From the NCBI GenBank assembly GCA_963556195.1, contig OY744525.1, forward strand, positions 80,634,040 to 80,698,039: a DNA stretch of 64,000 nucleotides, read 5' to 3'. Positions 1-10,349 of this stretch are shown here, piece by piece (position 1 is the stretch's first letter; each line of letters starts with the position of its first letter). Position numbers and translations under genes: made by a program. This DNA is from Sepiola atlantica (lineage: Eukaryota > Mollusca > Cephalopoda > Sepiida > Sepiolidae). The notes under the pieces are model-generated. The model made no database searches, was not told where the DNA came from, and saw nothing but the letters and a program-made list of their open reading frames with translations.

Positions 1-1199
1 ATCTTTGAGTTATTTTTTATGTATATTGTAAATGTATATGAGAGAGAGGGAGAGAGGAAGGGAGAGAGGCACGGAAAGAAAGAGGGAGAAAGAACGAGAG
101 AGTTACACATGAAAAGAGAACATTTTAAGTTCTTTGTAAATTTTTGCGTGGACATGTTACATTTTTGATAGGGCAGTAGGCAGGAGACACTTTGGGGACG
201 AATGTCTTCAAATGAGCCAGCGAGTCTATAGATTCTTTGAAGTTGTTATAGATTTGAACTTTTTTGTATTTATGAAAAAGATGTTTTATTGCTGATTGAA
301 TAAATAAGCCAATTTTTATTTTAATTTACAGAATTTATTTTTGTACTAAATCTTACTGCTCTTCTTCTTCTTCTTCTTCTTCTTCTTCTTCAAATAAAGG
401 TATTAAAAAAATCTTTAAGGGTAATAATAACTAAAGAAATTTTTGTTTTCATAACATTTGACTCCTACCCAGTATATATTATTCCCCACCCAACGAAATA
501 ATAGTACATATCGCTTTAACTCTTGAAAATAGAACTGTGTTTTTGTCTGCTGTTCAAAGTGTAGTATCTTCGCAAGTGTCTCCTCTCCTGCTACACCGAC
601 GAAAATATTTTTTCGCCCCGAAACTGTAAGTTAACTAAAATTTTACAATACATCTATCAACATCTTTTAAATGCCTATTTGTATATTGGTAAATTTTATA
701 CTTTCGACGCCGTAAAATATTTTCAACTTTTATAAATTCATATTATTTTGTGATGTGTTCTTCTTTACGATAAAACCGAGACTTTCTAAAAAAATGCACT
801 TCTTTTATTTGTTCTAACATTGTTTTTAATAAGAAAACTTGGTATTACTGGATCATTTAGTTTTATCCATCGTATTTTAATTTTAGCAAAAAATAAAAAT
901 GAAATTCTACTTTTTTAGGCGATTACATGTAAACAGTCTGGTAAAATACCCGCAAAAAAAGGAATAAAAAACCCCTCAATATTTTAGACTTTAGTGTGGA
1001 GGATCACTTTCCGATATAAATTTAACATAAAATGTAATGATCAACCACTTCCGGACCAGATAGCGTAGGAAATAACGTGTAACCAATTTTTAATAATGAG
1101 AGTGCATTAAGAAGATTAAAGTTTTATATTATAAATCTTATCTTTAAATATAAACTTTTTCGTGAATCTTTTACTATGATCAACAGAACGAAAAAAGGA
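1..1199. other. AT-rich non-coding DNA with a (CTT)n microsatellite
   Basis: No convincing reading frame is present. A purine-rich GAGA-type tract lies at about 40-110 and a (CTT)n microsatellite at 357-391. Around 915-1080 lies a member of a low-copy dispersed repeat (key words GCGATTACATGT and TTTAACATAAAATG) that recurs near 4700-4830 and 5950-6060. Confidence 0.6.
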
Positions 1200-1789
1200 T
1201 ATATATATATATATATATTTATATATAATATATAATCGTGTATATATATATATATATATAACTATATAATCGTGTATATATATATATAACTATATAATCG
1301 TGTATATATATATATATAACTATATAATCGTGTATATATATATATATATAACTATATAATCGTGTATATATATATATATAACTATATAATCGTGTATATA
1401 TATATATATAACTATATAATCGTGTATATATATATATAACTATATAATCGTGTATATATATATATATATATAACTATATAATCGTGTATATATATATATA
1501 ACTATATAATCGTGTATATATATATATAACTATATAATCGTATATATATATATATATATATAACTATATAATCGTGTATATATATATATATATATAACTA
1601 TATAATCGTGTATATATATATATATATAACTATATAATCGTATATATATATATATAACTATATAATCGTATATATATATATATAACTATATAATCGTGTA
1701 TATATATATATATATAACTATATAATCGTATATATATATATATAACTATATAATCGTATATATATATATATATATATAACTATATAATC

Positions 1790-1823
<34 letters not shown>

Positions 1824-2036
1824 CTATATAATCGTGTATATATATATATAACTATATAATCGTGTATATATATATATATATATAACTATATAATTGTGTA
1901 TATATATATATAACTATATAATCGTATATCTATATATAACTATATAATCGTATATCTATATATATATATATATATAACTATATAATCGTATATATATATA
2001 ATAATCGTATATATATACATATATATATATATATAT
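1200..2036. repeat. (TA)n-based satellite with AACTATATAATCGTG core
   Basis: About 24 copies of the core word AACTATATAATCGTG (or ATCGTA) are separated by (TA)n runs of variable length, giving units of roughly 26-40 bp. The core is almost invariant while the TA spacer varies, as expected when TA slippage is superimposed on unit duplication. A few units near 1900-2000 carry point variants (ATTGTG, GTATATC). No coding capacity. Confidence 0.9.
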
Positions 2037-2178
2037 GAAATTATATAGTATACGATAGGCTTTTTATCATATATATATGAGAGAGAGAGAGAGAAATTCC
2101 AGCTTTTTATTACAACACCCTAAATGTTTTCATACTGTTACAATGTGATGATATTTTTCAAGTTTCTTTGTCTCATTA

Positions 2179-2217
2179 GGAACAATAGGCAAATCGGTGA
2201 AACCGGTGTATTGTTCC
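2179..2217. repeat. Stable hairpin with perfect 9-bp outer stem
   Basis: GGAACAATA (2179-2187) is the exact reverse complement of TATTGTTCC (2209-2217). Inside, CGGT and ACCG form a second stem around GAA. The order outer stem, GAAA (2199-2202), GGTGTA, outer stem resembles the 3' half of the hammerhead-like motif at 7458-7502, but the CTGANGA box is missing. It may be a decayed relative. Confidence 0.5.
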
Positions 2218-2995
2218 CTTCTGATTAGATTCCTGTGGAGAGATACTCATGTCTACTTACAACGCTCAATTTAATCATACAAAACTTTTAGTAGAATTCT
2301 CAACGCATAGAGAATAAAATTCGCTTGCAAAACTTACTTAAAATTAACAATTTGATTAAATCTAACGATTAGAATAAAAGAAACGAGAGTGTTTATCTTT
2401 TGATTGTAAATCGAGTTATCTGCCCTTGTGTTTACATGCTCTCCTTCGACTGGCGACACTATTTTTTCTAGGATTGTTTTAGTTTTACAAAAAATAAAAA
2501 GGAAAGAAAAGAAAGAAAAGGTTTGTATCATCTTTGTTATTATTGTTGTTCAACTTATTATTGATAATATTGGGAACCTTGGAAGTCCATATTGTCAAGT
2601 CGACAAGTTTTCATATCTTTTTTGTTTGTTTGTTTGGTTTAAAACTCAATCTTTGTTGACGAAAAGGAAGATTTAAACAATCGGAAATTGCCACAAACTA
2701 GCCGAAAGCTTCATATGTGTGTGTGTGCATACTTACCTTTTTTATTTATTGTTGTAAGTAAAATTCTTTTTTTGTTCTATAGTAGCTCACATTATTTTGT
2801 TTATAGATTTAGAAAATAAAATAAAAATATCTTATTGAATTCGCTTATCTAAGTTTTTACTGTAAAATCCATAAGTTGCTGAAAATGCATTTTATTTTTT
2901 GTTTGGGTTGACAATAGTTTTTTGTTTTTTTCAGTTTATGTTGCTTTTATTTTAAATTAAATCTTACTCATTAAAACGACTTAGGCCCATAATTC

Positions 2996-3031
<36 letters not shown>

Positions 3032-4028
3032 GTGATATATCTCATAATATACACACACAACACACATCATACATAAACGAGGAATGAGACGTCCTTTCGA
3101 CAAGGTCTGTTTAAATTATTTATATATACACACATATAGATAGATAACGTAATGTCTATAAAGAAACAACTAATTTGTATTGTTAGGAATTGTATGTATA
3201 TATATTTTTGTTTTTATTTAACAGATACAAGTTCTACTGTTTTGAATACGAAATCGAAACAAACGTTTAAAATATTTTCAAAAGTCAATAAAAAGTTATA
3301 TTCTAAATATAAAAAAAACGCCAAATGTCTATTTTTATGTAGAAATCAAAAAGCCGAATTGTAAATTGTCAAAATTGTCGTTAAAAAGAAAATCTAAATT
3401 GAAAGAGAAGGAAACATTAGGAAACAATTTATATTCATAAGTAAATCTTTAAGATTAGAAAAAGCTATTGTGGGTTTAGATTTTTTTCTTTTTAATCATG
3501 AAAAGAAAATATTCATGTCTGTTTTTAACATTTATTTCCAAAACGCCGGTAAATTAGGTCCCAGCATTTAAAACGTCAACGAAGAAAGAAGACGTATACA
3601 AATTAATGTGGACAATCAGAGAAAGACTTCTTCACAAATCAAAATAAACAACAGAATCCTAAGACGATACTTCTATTTTCATTTAGTCCAAATTGAATCC
3701 ATCAAAAATAACCCAGAAGCACGAACGTCAAAAAGCATTGCTTTGATTTTATACTACCTACCCGATGTTGCCTGGGAGTCTTTTTTGCTTTTATATTTGT
3801 TTCGTTTTTCTTTGTATTTTTTTTTTTGTAAATCGCGTAAACACGTTCGATTTTATTTTTAACTCTTAAATTGATAAATAATTAAGCATACACTTTCACT
3901 TTCTCATGTAGTAATGAACTTTTTACTTATTTCATTAAGTCACATTTTTAATAGGGTTTTTTCAAAAGTTCGTTTTAGTACTTTAAGCTATTGCATTTTT
4001 TATTTCAACAAATAATCGATTGATATTA

Positions 4029-4030
<2 letters not shown>
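2218..4030. other. AT-rich non-coding DNA with simple repeats
   Basis: No gene recognised. Open frames of 60-84 codons here are low-complexity, rich in Lys, Asn and Phe, and match no family I recognise. A (TA)n tract lies at about 2999-3030 and short CA/TA tracts near 3050 and 3125. Confidence 0.5.

Positions 4031-4079
<49 letters not shown>
4031..4079. repeat. (AAT)n microsatellite
   Basis: An uninterrupted run of about 16 trinucleotide units. Confidence 0.95.
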
Positions 4080-4080
<1 letters not shown>

Positions 4081-4639
4081 GATAAGTCACGTAGCCACGA
4101 GAAACAAACGAAAAGTGGTCACACAATTTTTATTAATTTAGAAGAAAACATTAAAAAAAAAAACGTGACAAAAAGAAATAATCTTTTTTTCTTCCTGTCA
4201 GGTGGATTTATATTAATACCGGTTAATTTTAATGTCAAAAGTCAAAAGCATTAATGTTATTTTTGTGTGAATAAGTAACAAGTATTTTAGTTATTTTATT
4301 ACCAAGAAGAAATGAGTCGTTCTGTTACGTTGGAGGGAAAAAGAATTGTTCGCAATGGCTCAAAAGAGAGGAGAGTCTGCATTTATTTATTTTTTGTAAA
4401 TTTTTGCATTTTTTCTTCTTTTGTTTTTTGTCAATCATAAAGTATTAGATGTTTTTTTAATTTTCATTATTGTTATATTTTGGTTTCGACGTGGTTTCTG
4501 AGGTCTGATCTCTGAACGCAAACCTGTAGGCAAGACCCATTTCCAACTTTTGGGCGCAAGACTTTAGTAATATCCGTTATCCAAGCACGAAATAAATAAA
4601 TACAAACAAACAAAACATTGTCAACAAGAGAGAACATTT

Positions 4640-4830
4640 TTAATAGGTGAAATTGTACCCTTAGCCCCCACGCTGTCACCGTTAGTGATATTCTATTTAT
4701 TTTCGTGCGATTACATGTCAACATCCCGCAAAAATAAAAATCCTATCTTAGAATGAATCCACTTTACTCTATAAATTTAAAATAAAATGAGGTCAGAACG
4801 TGTAACCATTTTTTGTATTTTCCAACTGAT
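4640..4830. repeat. Copy of a dispersed repeat (GATTACATGT family)
   Basis: Shares GCGATTACATGT, a CGCAAAAATAAAAA-like run, a TATAAATTTAAAATAAAATG-type block and AACGTGTAACC with the copy at 915-1090. Parts also recur at 5950-6060 (first block inverted) and 6405-6430. No coding potential; class unknown. Confidence 0.45.
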
Positions 4831-5096
4831 CGCAATTTGGAAATACAAAAATAAAATAGTTAGTCGTTATGTCCTACACTATTTGACCGAACTGGTTGTT
4901 AATGAGGAGTTCGACAGTATCTTCAAAAAATCGAATAAAATTAGTGTATAGGTGATAATATATATTTTGGAGTTAAAATCAATTTAGTACTTTTTTCGTC
5001 TTGAGAGATACAAAAACAACATGGCGCTATGAGCTAAATGCACTACTTCCGGTTCCTTTTTGTTAAAATCTCGATTATTCGGGTGGCATTTTTACC

Positions 5097-5480
5097 CCCA
5101 GCCCAGGCCGCCCAGCCCCCGGCGCCAGCATTTTGGCTCACGTGACTCAATCGTAGTCACTTATGAACAGAATAGTCTTCCGTATTAACAATTAGCATGT
5201 ATCCCACCCCCAATAATTTTTTTTGTATATTAATTATTTACCTTACGAAATAGAATGAAGATTGATGGATTTTTGCCCACCGCGGTGGGCGGCGGTTGAC
5301 AAAAATCCATCAATCTTCATTCTATTTCGTAAGGTAAATAATTAATAAACAAAAAAAAATGTATTGGGGGTGGGATACATGCTAATTGTTAATACGGAAG
5401 ACTATTCTGTTCATAAGTGACTACGATTGAGTCACGTGAGCCAAAATGCTGGCGCCGGGGGCTGGGCGGCCTGGGCTGGA
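5097..5480. mobile_element. Foldback (long inverted-repeat) element, about 178-bp arms
   Basis: The left arm (5097-5275) and right arm (5300-5478) are near-perfect reverse complements; the sum of paired coordinates is 10575. I saw about one substitution (TTGTATATTAA against TTGTTTATTAA) plus a small length difference in a poly-T run. The 24-bp centre contains a further palindrome, GCCCACCGCGGTGGGC (5275-5290). The outer 30 bp are GC-rich in an AT-rich setting. Weak similarity continues about 10 bp beyond the arms, so the true ends and any target-site duplication are unclear. There is no coding capacity; a non-autonomous foldback or MITE-like element is the best reading. Confidence 0.85.
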
Positions 5481-5762
5481 GGTAAATTTTTCTTCAGGTT
5501 ACATGCGTAATTCTAAATAGATTTTAATTCGAAATGGTTCCTCATTTAATAATATTTTTTTTAAAAACACAACATAAAACCATTTTTATCGCCGATATAC
5601 AATTCTTTATCGCATTCTGTTTATTCATTCGAACTCCTCATTTGCCGAACTGGGTGATCAATAACACTTTCTGGTCGTTATATTTATAGAGAAAAATGAC
5701 CCCTGCGCTAAAGTTTTGTTTTAATTCCAGGTATTTCTTGTATTATCACCACACTTTTTTCG

Positions 5763-5851
5763 CATTGCCACCCTGGACTTCGAGTTAGTGTTGAAGGTAA
5801 TTAATCATTAATAGGCCTACCAACACTAACCGGGGTGGCAATAGGGAAAAC
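5763..5851. repeat. Short inverted repeat
   Basis: ATTGCCACCCTGG at the left end and CCGGGGTGGCAAT at the right end are near-perfect inverted partners. AGTTAGTGTTG and CAACACTAAC form an inner stem around an AATTAATCATTAATAGG centre. A miniature palindromic element is likely. Confidence 0.55.
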
Positions 5852-7200
5852 AGAGCAAAATCCCTAAACTATAGTTCTTTGCTTTTTTTAATGGTGGCCT
5901 GGAAATAACAAACAAATGGTTACTCGTTCTGTCCTTGCTCAAAAAATGCGTGATCATTTTATGTTAAATTTATATAGTGAATTGAACTCTCATTCTAATA
6001 TATATATATATATATATATATTATATACATTAAGTTTCCAGGGTGATTACATGTAATTGCACGAAAAAGAAAAAAAAAGTAGAATTGCATTTTTATTTTT
6101 TCATTGACAGTGTGGGGGCAAAGGCTAAAATTTTACCAATAAACCTTTTCCCTCTCTTATCTGAAACTTTCGCGTACCAACTGGAATTGCGTATTCAATT
6201 AATTTTAACTATTTATTTTAAATTATCTCGAAAAACGAAGGATAAAGCAATAATTTTAAAAATATATATTTTTTATGAAAAAAAAAAAGTGGAATCTTTT
6301 CAGTTTTCGCGGTAAAAAAAAGAAAATATTTGAAGAAATTTCGGTAAAAGTTTACCTTTTAAAAACCCCACTGGGAAAAATAAAAGATGAGATTCTATTT
6401 TTTCCATGCGATTATACGTTAACAGGTTCGTAAAGGCTGGGATTCTGAATTATAGATTAGTAAAAGAAATACTGATCAGCATTCTTTATTGTAAACATCT
6501 AACACGTACAGTCTGTCCTTTTCACCCATCATTTCTAATCATCTCATGGTGGTTTCATCCAATTGACAAACCCTTATCCTCGAGCGGATTTTGGCCTTGG
6601 TACGTGGTGACTCATTTGTACATTAAAAATGTGTATGATAGTGCACTACATATGGAATAGATAAACACTATCCCTGTGACAGGATCACAGATAAAATAAG
6701 CTTGGGCCTGGTGTTGCCACATACACCAACAAAACCATGAGACAATGACACCAAAGAAATATAAAAGCCGTGGGGCTAAGTAGAAAGGTCTGAGTATCAT
6801 GATCGACAAGGGCTCCTTTGATGGTCAACATGTAGGTCACGGTCAGCATCATGCAAATGTTGGACCTTATTTCAGGTAACAGAATACAACAGATCAAATG
6901 CAGTTAAATAAATATGATCAGCACAAACTAAAAACAACAGAGAAATGGGCCACAAAAGAAAATTAGATGAGTAATTGAGTGCAATCTCCTTTACATATAT
7001 AGAACATAGTTGGGCCATCGATTTCATATATATATGAGTGAAAGTAAAAAAGAAAAAGAAAATAAATAAAAATATAAACAGAAGAATAAGAAATAAAGAC
7101 GAATGTGTCACCCACTTGTCATATTCCAACATCACTTAATGTCTTCTCATATGGTCCACAGATCATCCTTCCCTCATCCCATGTATGTGCCTTCAAAATA
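5852..7200. other. AT-rich non-coding DNA
   Basis: A (TA)n tract lies at 5999-6022. The open frames here lack family resemblance. The segment at 6530-6645 resembles 53820-53940 (shared CTTATCCT-GAGYG and AATGTG-TATGATAG-like words), so it is probably the tail of a dispersed retroelement rather than a gene. Confidence 0.45.
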
Positions 7201-7218
7201 AAATTATTTCCAAATCTT

Positions 7219-7262
7219 TATTTCTGAAGACGTTCGCCAACATGAACGAAACCGGTCAAATA
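7219..7262 (+). ncRNA. Hammerhead-ribozyme-like motif (Penelope-type)
   Basis: Parts in order: TATTT (7219-7223), CTGAAGA (7224-7230, fits CUGANGA), one extra C, GTTC/GAAC stem (7232-7235 with 7244-7247), GAAA (7248-7251), a two-base-pair stem III (A7251-C7252 with G7255-T7256), C7257 at the cleavage position, then AAATA (7258-7262), complementary to the first TATTT. All core boxes are present in type I order. The unpaired C between CTGAAGA and stem II departs from the canonical core and may reduce or abolish activity. Minimal hammerheads of this kind are known from Penelope-like retroelements; activity here is inference. Confidence 0.45.
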
Positions 7263-7370
7263 CCTTGTTTTTGTTTTTCTCCTGCACTTTAACTTGTTTT
7301 CCGTTTGTCATTTTTCACACATTTTGTCCACCACGACATTTCATTTTCATGAATTATCGTGTACCTTACC

Positions 7371-7423
<53 letters not shown>

Positions 7424-7425
7424 AT
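7371..7425. repeat. (TA)n/(CA)n microsatellite
   Basis: An uninterrupted TA dinucleotide run followed by a short CA run. Confidence 0.95.
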
Positions 7426-7457
7426 AATATTTACAAATAAATATTAAATTATTTATA

Positions 7458-7502
7458 CCTACATACACCGGCGTTTCAAGCTTATGCTCTTATCAGTGTA
7501 GG
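7458..7502 (-). ncRNA. Hammerhead-ribozyme-like motif, type I layout
   Basis: On the minus strand, reading from 7502: stem I CCTACA (7502-7497), core CTGATAA (7496-7490), stem II GAGC / loop ATAA / GCTT (7489-7478), GAAA (7477-7474), a short stem III through CGCCGGTGT, the cleavage triplet GTA ending at 7464, then TGTAGG (7463-7458), a perfect 6-bp partner of the first strand. Everything expected of a type I hammerhead is in place except position 8 of the core, A instead of G (CTGATAA against CTGANGA). That substitution would be expected to impair cleavage strongly. A decayed Penelope- or retrozyme-type ribozyme is the best explanation. Confidence 0.5.
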
Positions 7503-7653
7503 AAGCGACAACTTCAGACGATCACAGGGCGCGAATCCGGTTCACAGAATTAACCAAGACTCTGCACGCTTTCGCACTATCCCCACGGCCATCAGAAATT
7601 ATCACGTGATACAGGAGAAATTAAGTTCTATTTATGTCTAAATACAGTGAGCA

Positions 7654-7684
<31 letters not shown>

Positions 7685-7797
7685 GGTGTGTACTTATATA
7701 TGGAAAATGGAAAAAGAAAAAAACAAAATTATTTATATTCATCAACGTTTCGTCTTTATTTGAAGACTTTCTCATGTTGACCGATTTGAAAAAATGC

Positions 7798-7980
7798 TAC
7801 CAAGTTCCAGCCCCTGTCCCATCGCCGCAATGTTGAATCACTGTGTTTGTCTTACAAGTACTTTAGTGGACTGTGCTCCGACGAACTTGCTACACTGGTA
7901 CCCTCTCAATGTAAAAACCCTCGACCGACCGTCAATCAGCAATCTACTACTATACACACCATTATACCTCTACCTTTAAC
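7798..7980 (+). pseudogene. LINE 3'-end fragment (family B)
   Basis: Translates in part to the LINE C-terminal words CFTSTLVDCAPTNLLH-like and, in another frame, a tyrosine-rich FYKYFNGMCSDEL-like stretch. The same segment recurs at 43380-43720 (+), 47745-48100 (+), 52440-52780 (+) and 60250-60720 (-), which defines a family. Only the 3' end is present, with frameshifts. Confidence 0.65.
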
Positions 7981-10204
7981 TTGTGCCTATTGTGGGTTCA
8001 CAAAAGATGTAATGACCTGAAGAGTAAGTTAGCCCTGAACCCCAACTAAGTGTAGGAGATGCCTGAGACAAGCACACTGTTGTTCCCACAAAGAGATAAT
8101 ACTAGATGACAACACCCTGGATGTAGTAGACTCTTTCTGTTACCTAGAAGATATGTTGAGCACAGGTGGTTGATGTGAATATAATACTAGTGTTACTATA
8201 ATACTAGTGTTACTATAATAATAGTGCACGATAATACTAGATGACAACACCCTGGATGTAGTAGACTCTTTCTGTTACCTAGAAGATATGTTGAGCACAG
8301 GTGGTGGATGTGAATATAATACTAGTGTTACTATAATACTAGTGTTACTATAATACTAGTGCACGATAATACTAGATGACAACACCCTGGATGTAGTAGA
8401 CTCTTTCTGTTACCTAGAAGATATGTTGAGCACAGGTGGTGGATGTGAATATAATACTAGTGTTACTATAATACTAGTGTTACTATAATACTAGTGCACG
8501 ATAATACTAGATGACAACACCCTGGATGTAGTAGACTCTTTCTGTTACCTAGAAGATATGTTGAGCACAGGTGGTGGATGTGACTATAATACTAGTGTTA
8601 CTATAAAACTAGTGCACGATAATACTAGATGACAACACCCTGGATGTAGTAGACTCTTTCTGTTACCTAGAAGATATGTTGAGCACAGGTGGTGGATGTG
8701 AATATAATACTAGTGTTACTATAATACTAGTGCACGATAATACTAGATGACAACACCCTGGATGTAGTAGACTCTTTCTGTTACCTAGAAGATATGTTGA
8801 GCACAGGTGGTGGATGTGACTATAATACTAGTGTTACTATAAAACTAGTGCACGATAATACTAGATGACAACACCCTGGATGTAGTAGACTCTTTCTGTT
8901 ACCTAGAAGATATGTTGAGCACAGGTGGTGGATGTGAATATAATACTAGTGTTACTATAATACTAGTGTTACTATAATACTAGTGCACGATAATACTAGA
9001 TGACAACACCCTGGATCTAGTAGACTCTTTCTGTTACCTAGAAGATATGTTGAGCACAGGTGGTGGATGTGAATATAATACTAGTGTTACTATAAAACTA
9101 GTGCACGATAATACTAGATGACAACACCCTGGATCTAGTAGACTCTTTCTGTTACCTAGAAGATATGTTGAGCACAGGTGGTGGATGTGACTATAATACT
9201 AGTGTTACTATAAAACTAGTGCACGATAATACTAGATGACAACACCCTGGATGTAGTAGACTCTTTCTGTTACCTAGAAGATATGTTGAGCACAGGTGGT
9301 GGATGTGAATATAATACTAGTGTTACTATAATACTAGTGTTACTATAATACTAGTGCACGATAATACTAGATGACAACACCCTGGATCTAGTAGACTCTT
9401 TCTGTTACCTAGAAGATATGTTGAGCACAGGTGGTGGATGTGACTATAATACTAGTGTTACTATAATACTAGTGCACGATAATACTAGATGACAACACCC
9501 TGGATCTAGTAGACTCTTTCTGTTACCTAGAAGATATGTTGAGCACAGGTGGTGGATGTGACTATAATACTAGTGTTACTATAAAACTAGTGCACGATAA
9601 TACTAGATGACAACACCCTGGATCTAGTAGACTCTTTCTGTTACCTAGAAGATATGTTGAGCACAGGTGGTGGATGTGAACTCAGTAAACCATAAGGGTG
9701 AAGGTGACATGTTGCCTCTGATAAGATCGCAACATGTCCCTCTCTACATCCAGGGTAAGTTGTATAGCAGGAGTGCCATGTTATATGGCAACAAATTCTA
9801 GACCCTCACGCAGTTCTCTCTCGCCAACTGGAGTGAATGACAGATCCATGATTAGATCTATCTGCGATGTGAAATCTGACCAAACCCAACAATTGAGATC
9901 GGAGAATTTGCTGGAAAGCACTACATTTGCTCACCATAGAGGTTATCCTAAGGACGAATCGGTTATGCTGGTACGGCCATGTGAAGCATTCATCCTCCTG
10001 GATAAACCGTTGCAGAAGCATGGATGTTTTGAATCGCAAAAGGTTGGCAGAGCAAGTAAAACTTGCTAACAAGTGATTTGACAAGACTGTACAGAGTGGA
10101 ATTTTGAGACAGTTGACCCGTTTAACTATTAGGACTGGAAAGTGAGCTTGCAAAATACCAATTAACGGACATATCATAAAGTGGTTTGAAGTAACTATAA
10201 GAGT
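7981..10204 (+). mobile_element. LINE 3' region (family A) with internal tandem amplification
   Basis: The start encodes remnants of the Cys-rich PHD-like segment found between the reverse transcriptase and C-terminus of this family (KCRRCLRQAH). It is followed by the diagnostic LDVVDSFCYLEDMLSTGGG. After the tandem array (separate entry) the frame continues in pieces with SAM-LTKP, WYGHVKHSSSW-type words and ends near 10204, where the next LINE begins on the opposite strand. Many stops and frameshifts make it non-functional. The copy at 56770-58140 belongs to the same broad family. Confidence 0.75.
8096..9679 (+). repeat. LINE-derived minisatellite, 13 units of 118 or 135 bp
   Basis: Units begin with ATAATACTAGATGACAACAC at 8096, 8231, 8366, 8501, 8619, 8737, 8855, 8990, 9108, 9226, 9361, 9479 and 9597. 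Spacing is 135 or 118 bp; the 17-bp difference is one or two copies of TGTTACTATAATACTAG at the 3' end of each unit. Each unit contains LINE codons (VDSFCYLEDMLSTGGG) plus an added TACTAG-rich linker. Because 118 is not a multiple of three the array cannot be read through. Units differ by a few point variants (GGATGTAG/GGATCTAG, GAATATAAT/GACTATAAT, ATACTAG/AAACTAG). Confidence 0.95.
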
Positions 10205-10349
10205 GCGCCAAGATTGGTTTGGTTTGTTTTACGGCATAGCAACCAACTATGGGTTATGTAATGCCGAATAAAGTTGTCAAATGCAATTCTAATTATTTCA
10301 TATTGTCTTGAAAGACAATGAAAAGTGAAATGAAGAATTTTTGATTAAA

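Noticed and set aside
7731..7785. Minus-strand hairpin GTCTT/AAGAC followed by GAAAC, near the two hammerhead-like motifs
   Set aside because: The core reads ATGAGAA rather than CTGANGA, and stem III and the cleavage site cannot be placed.
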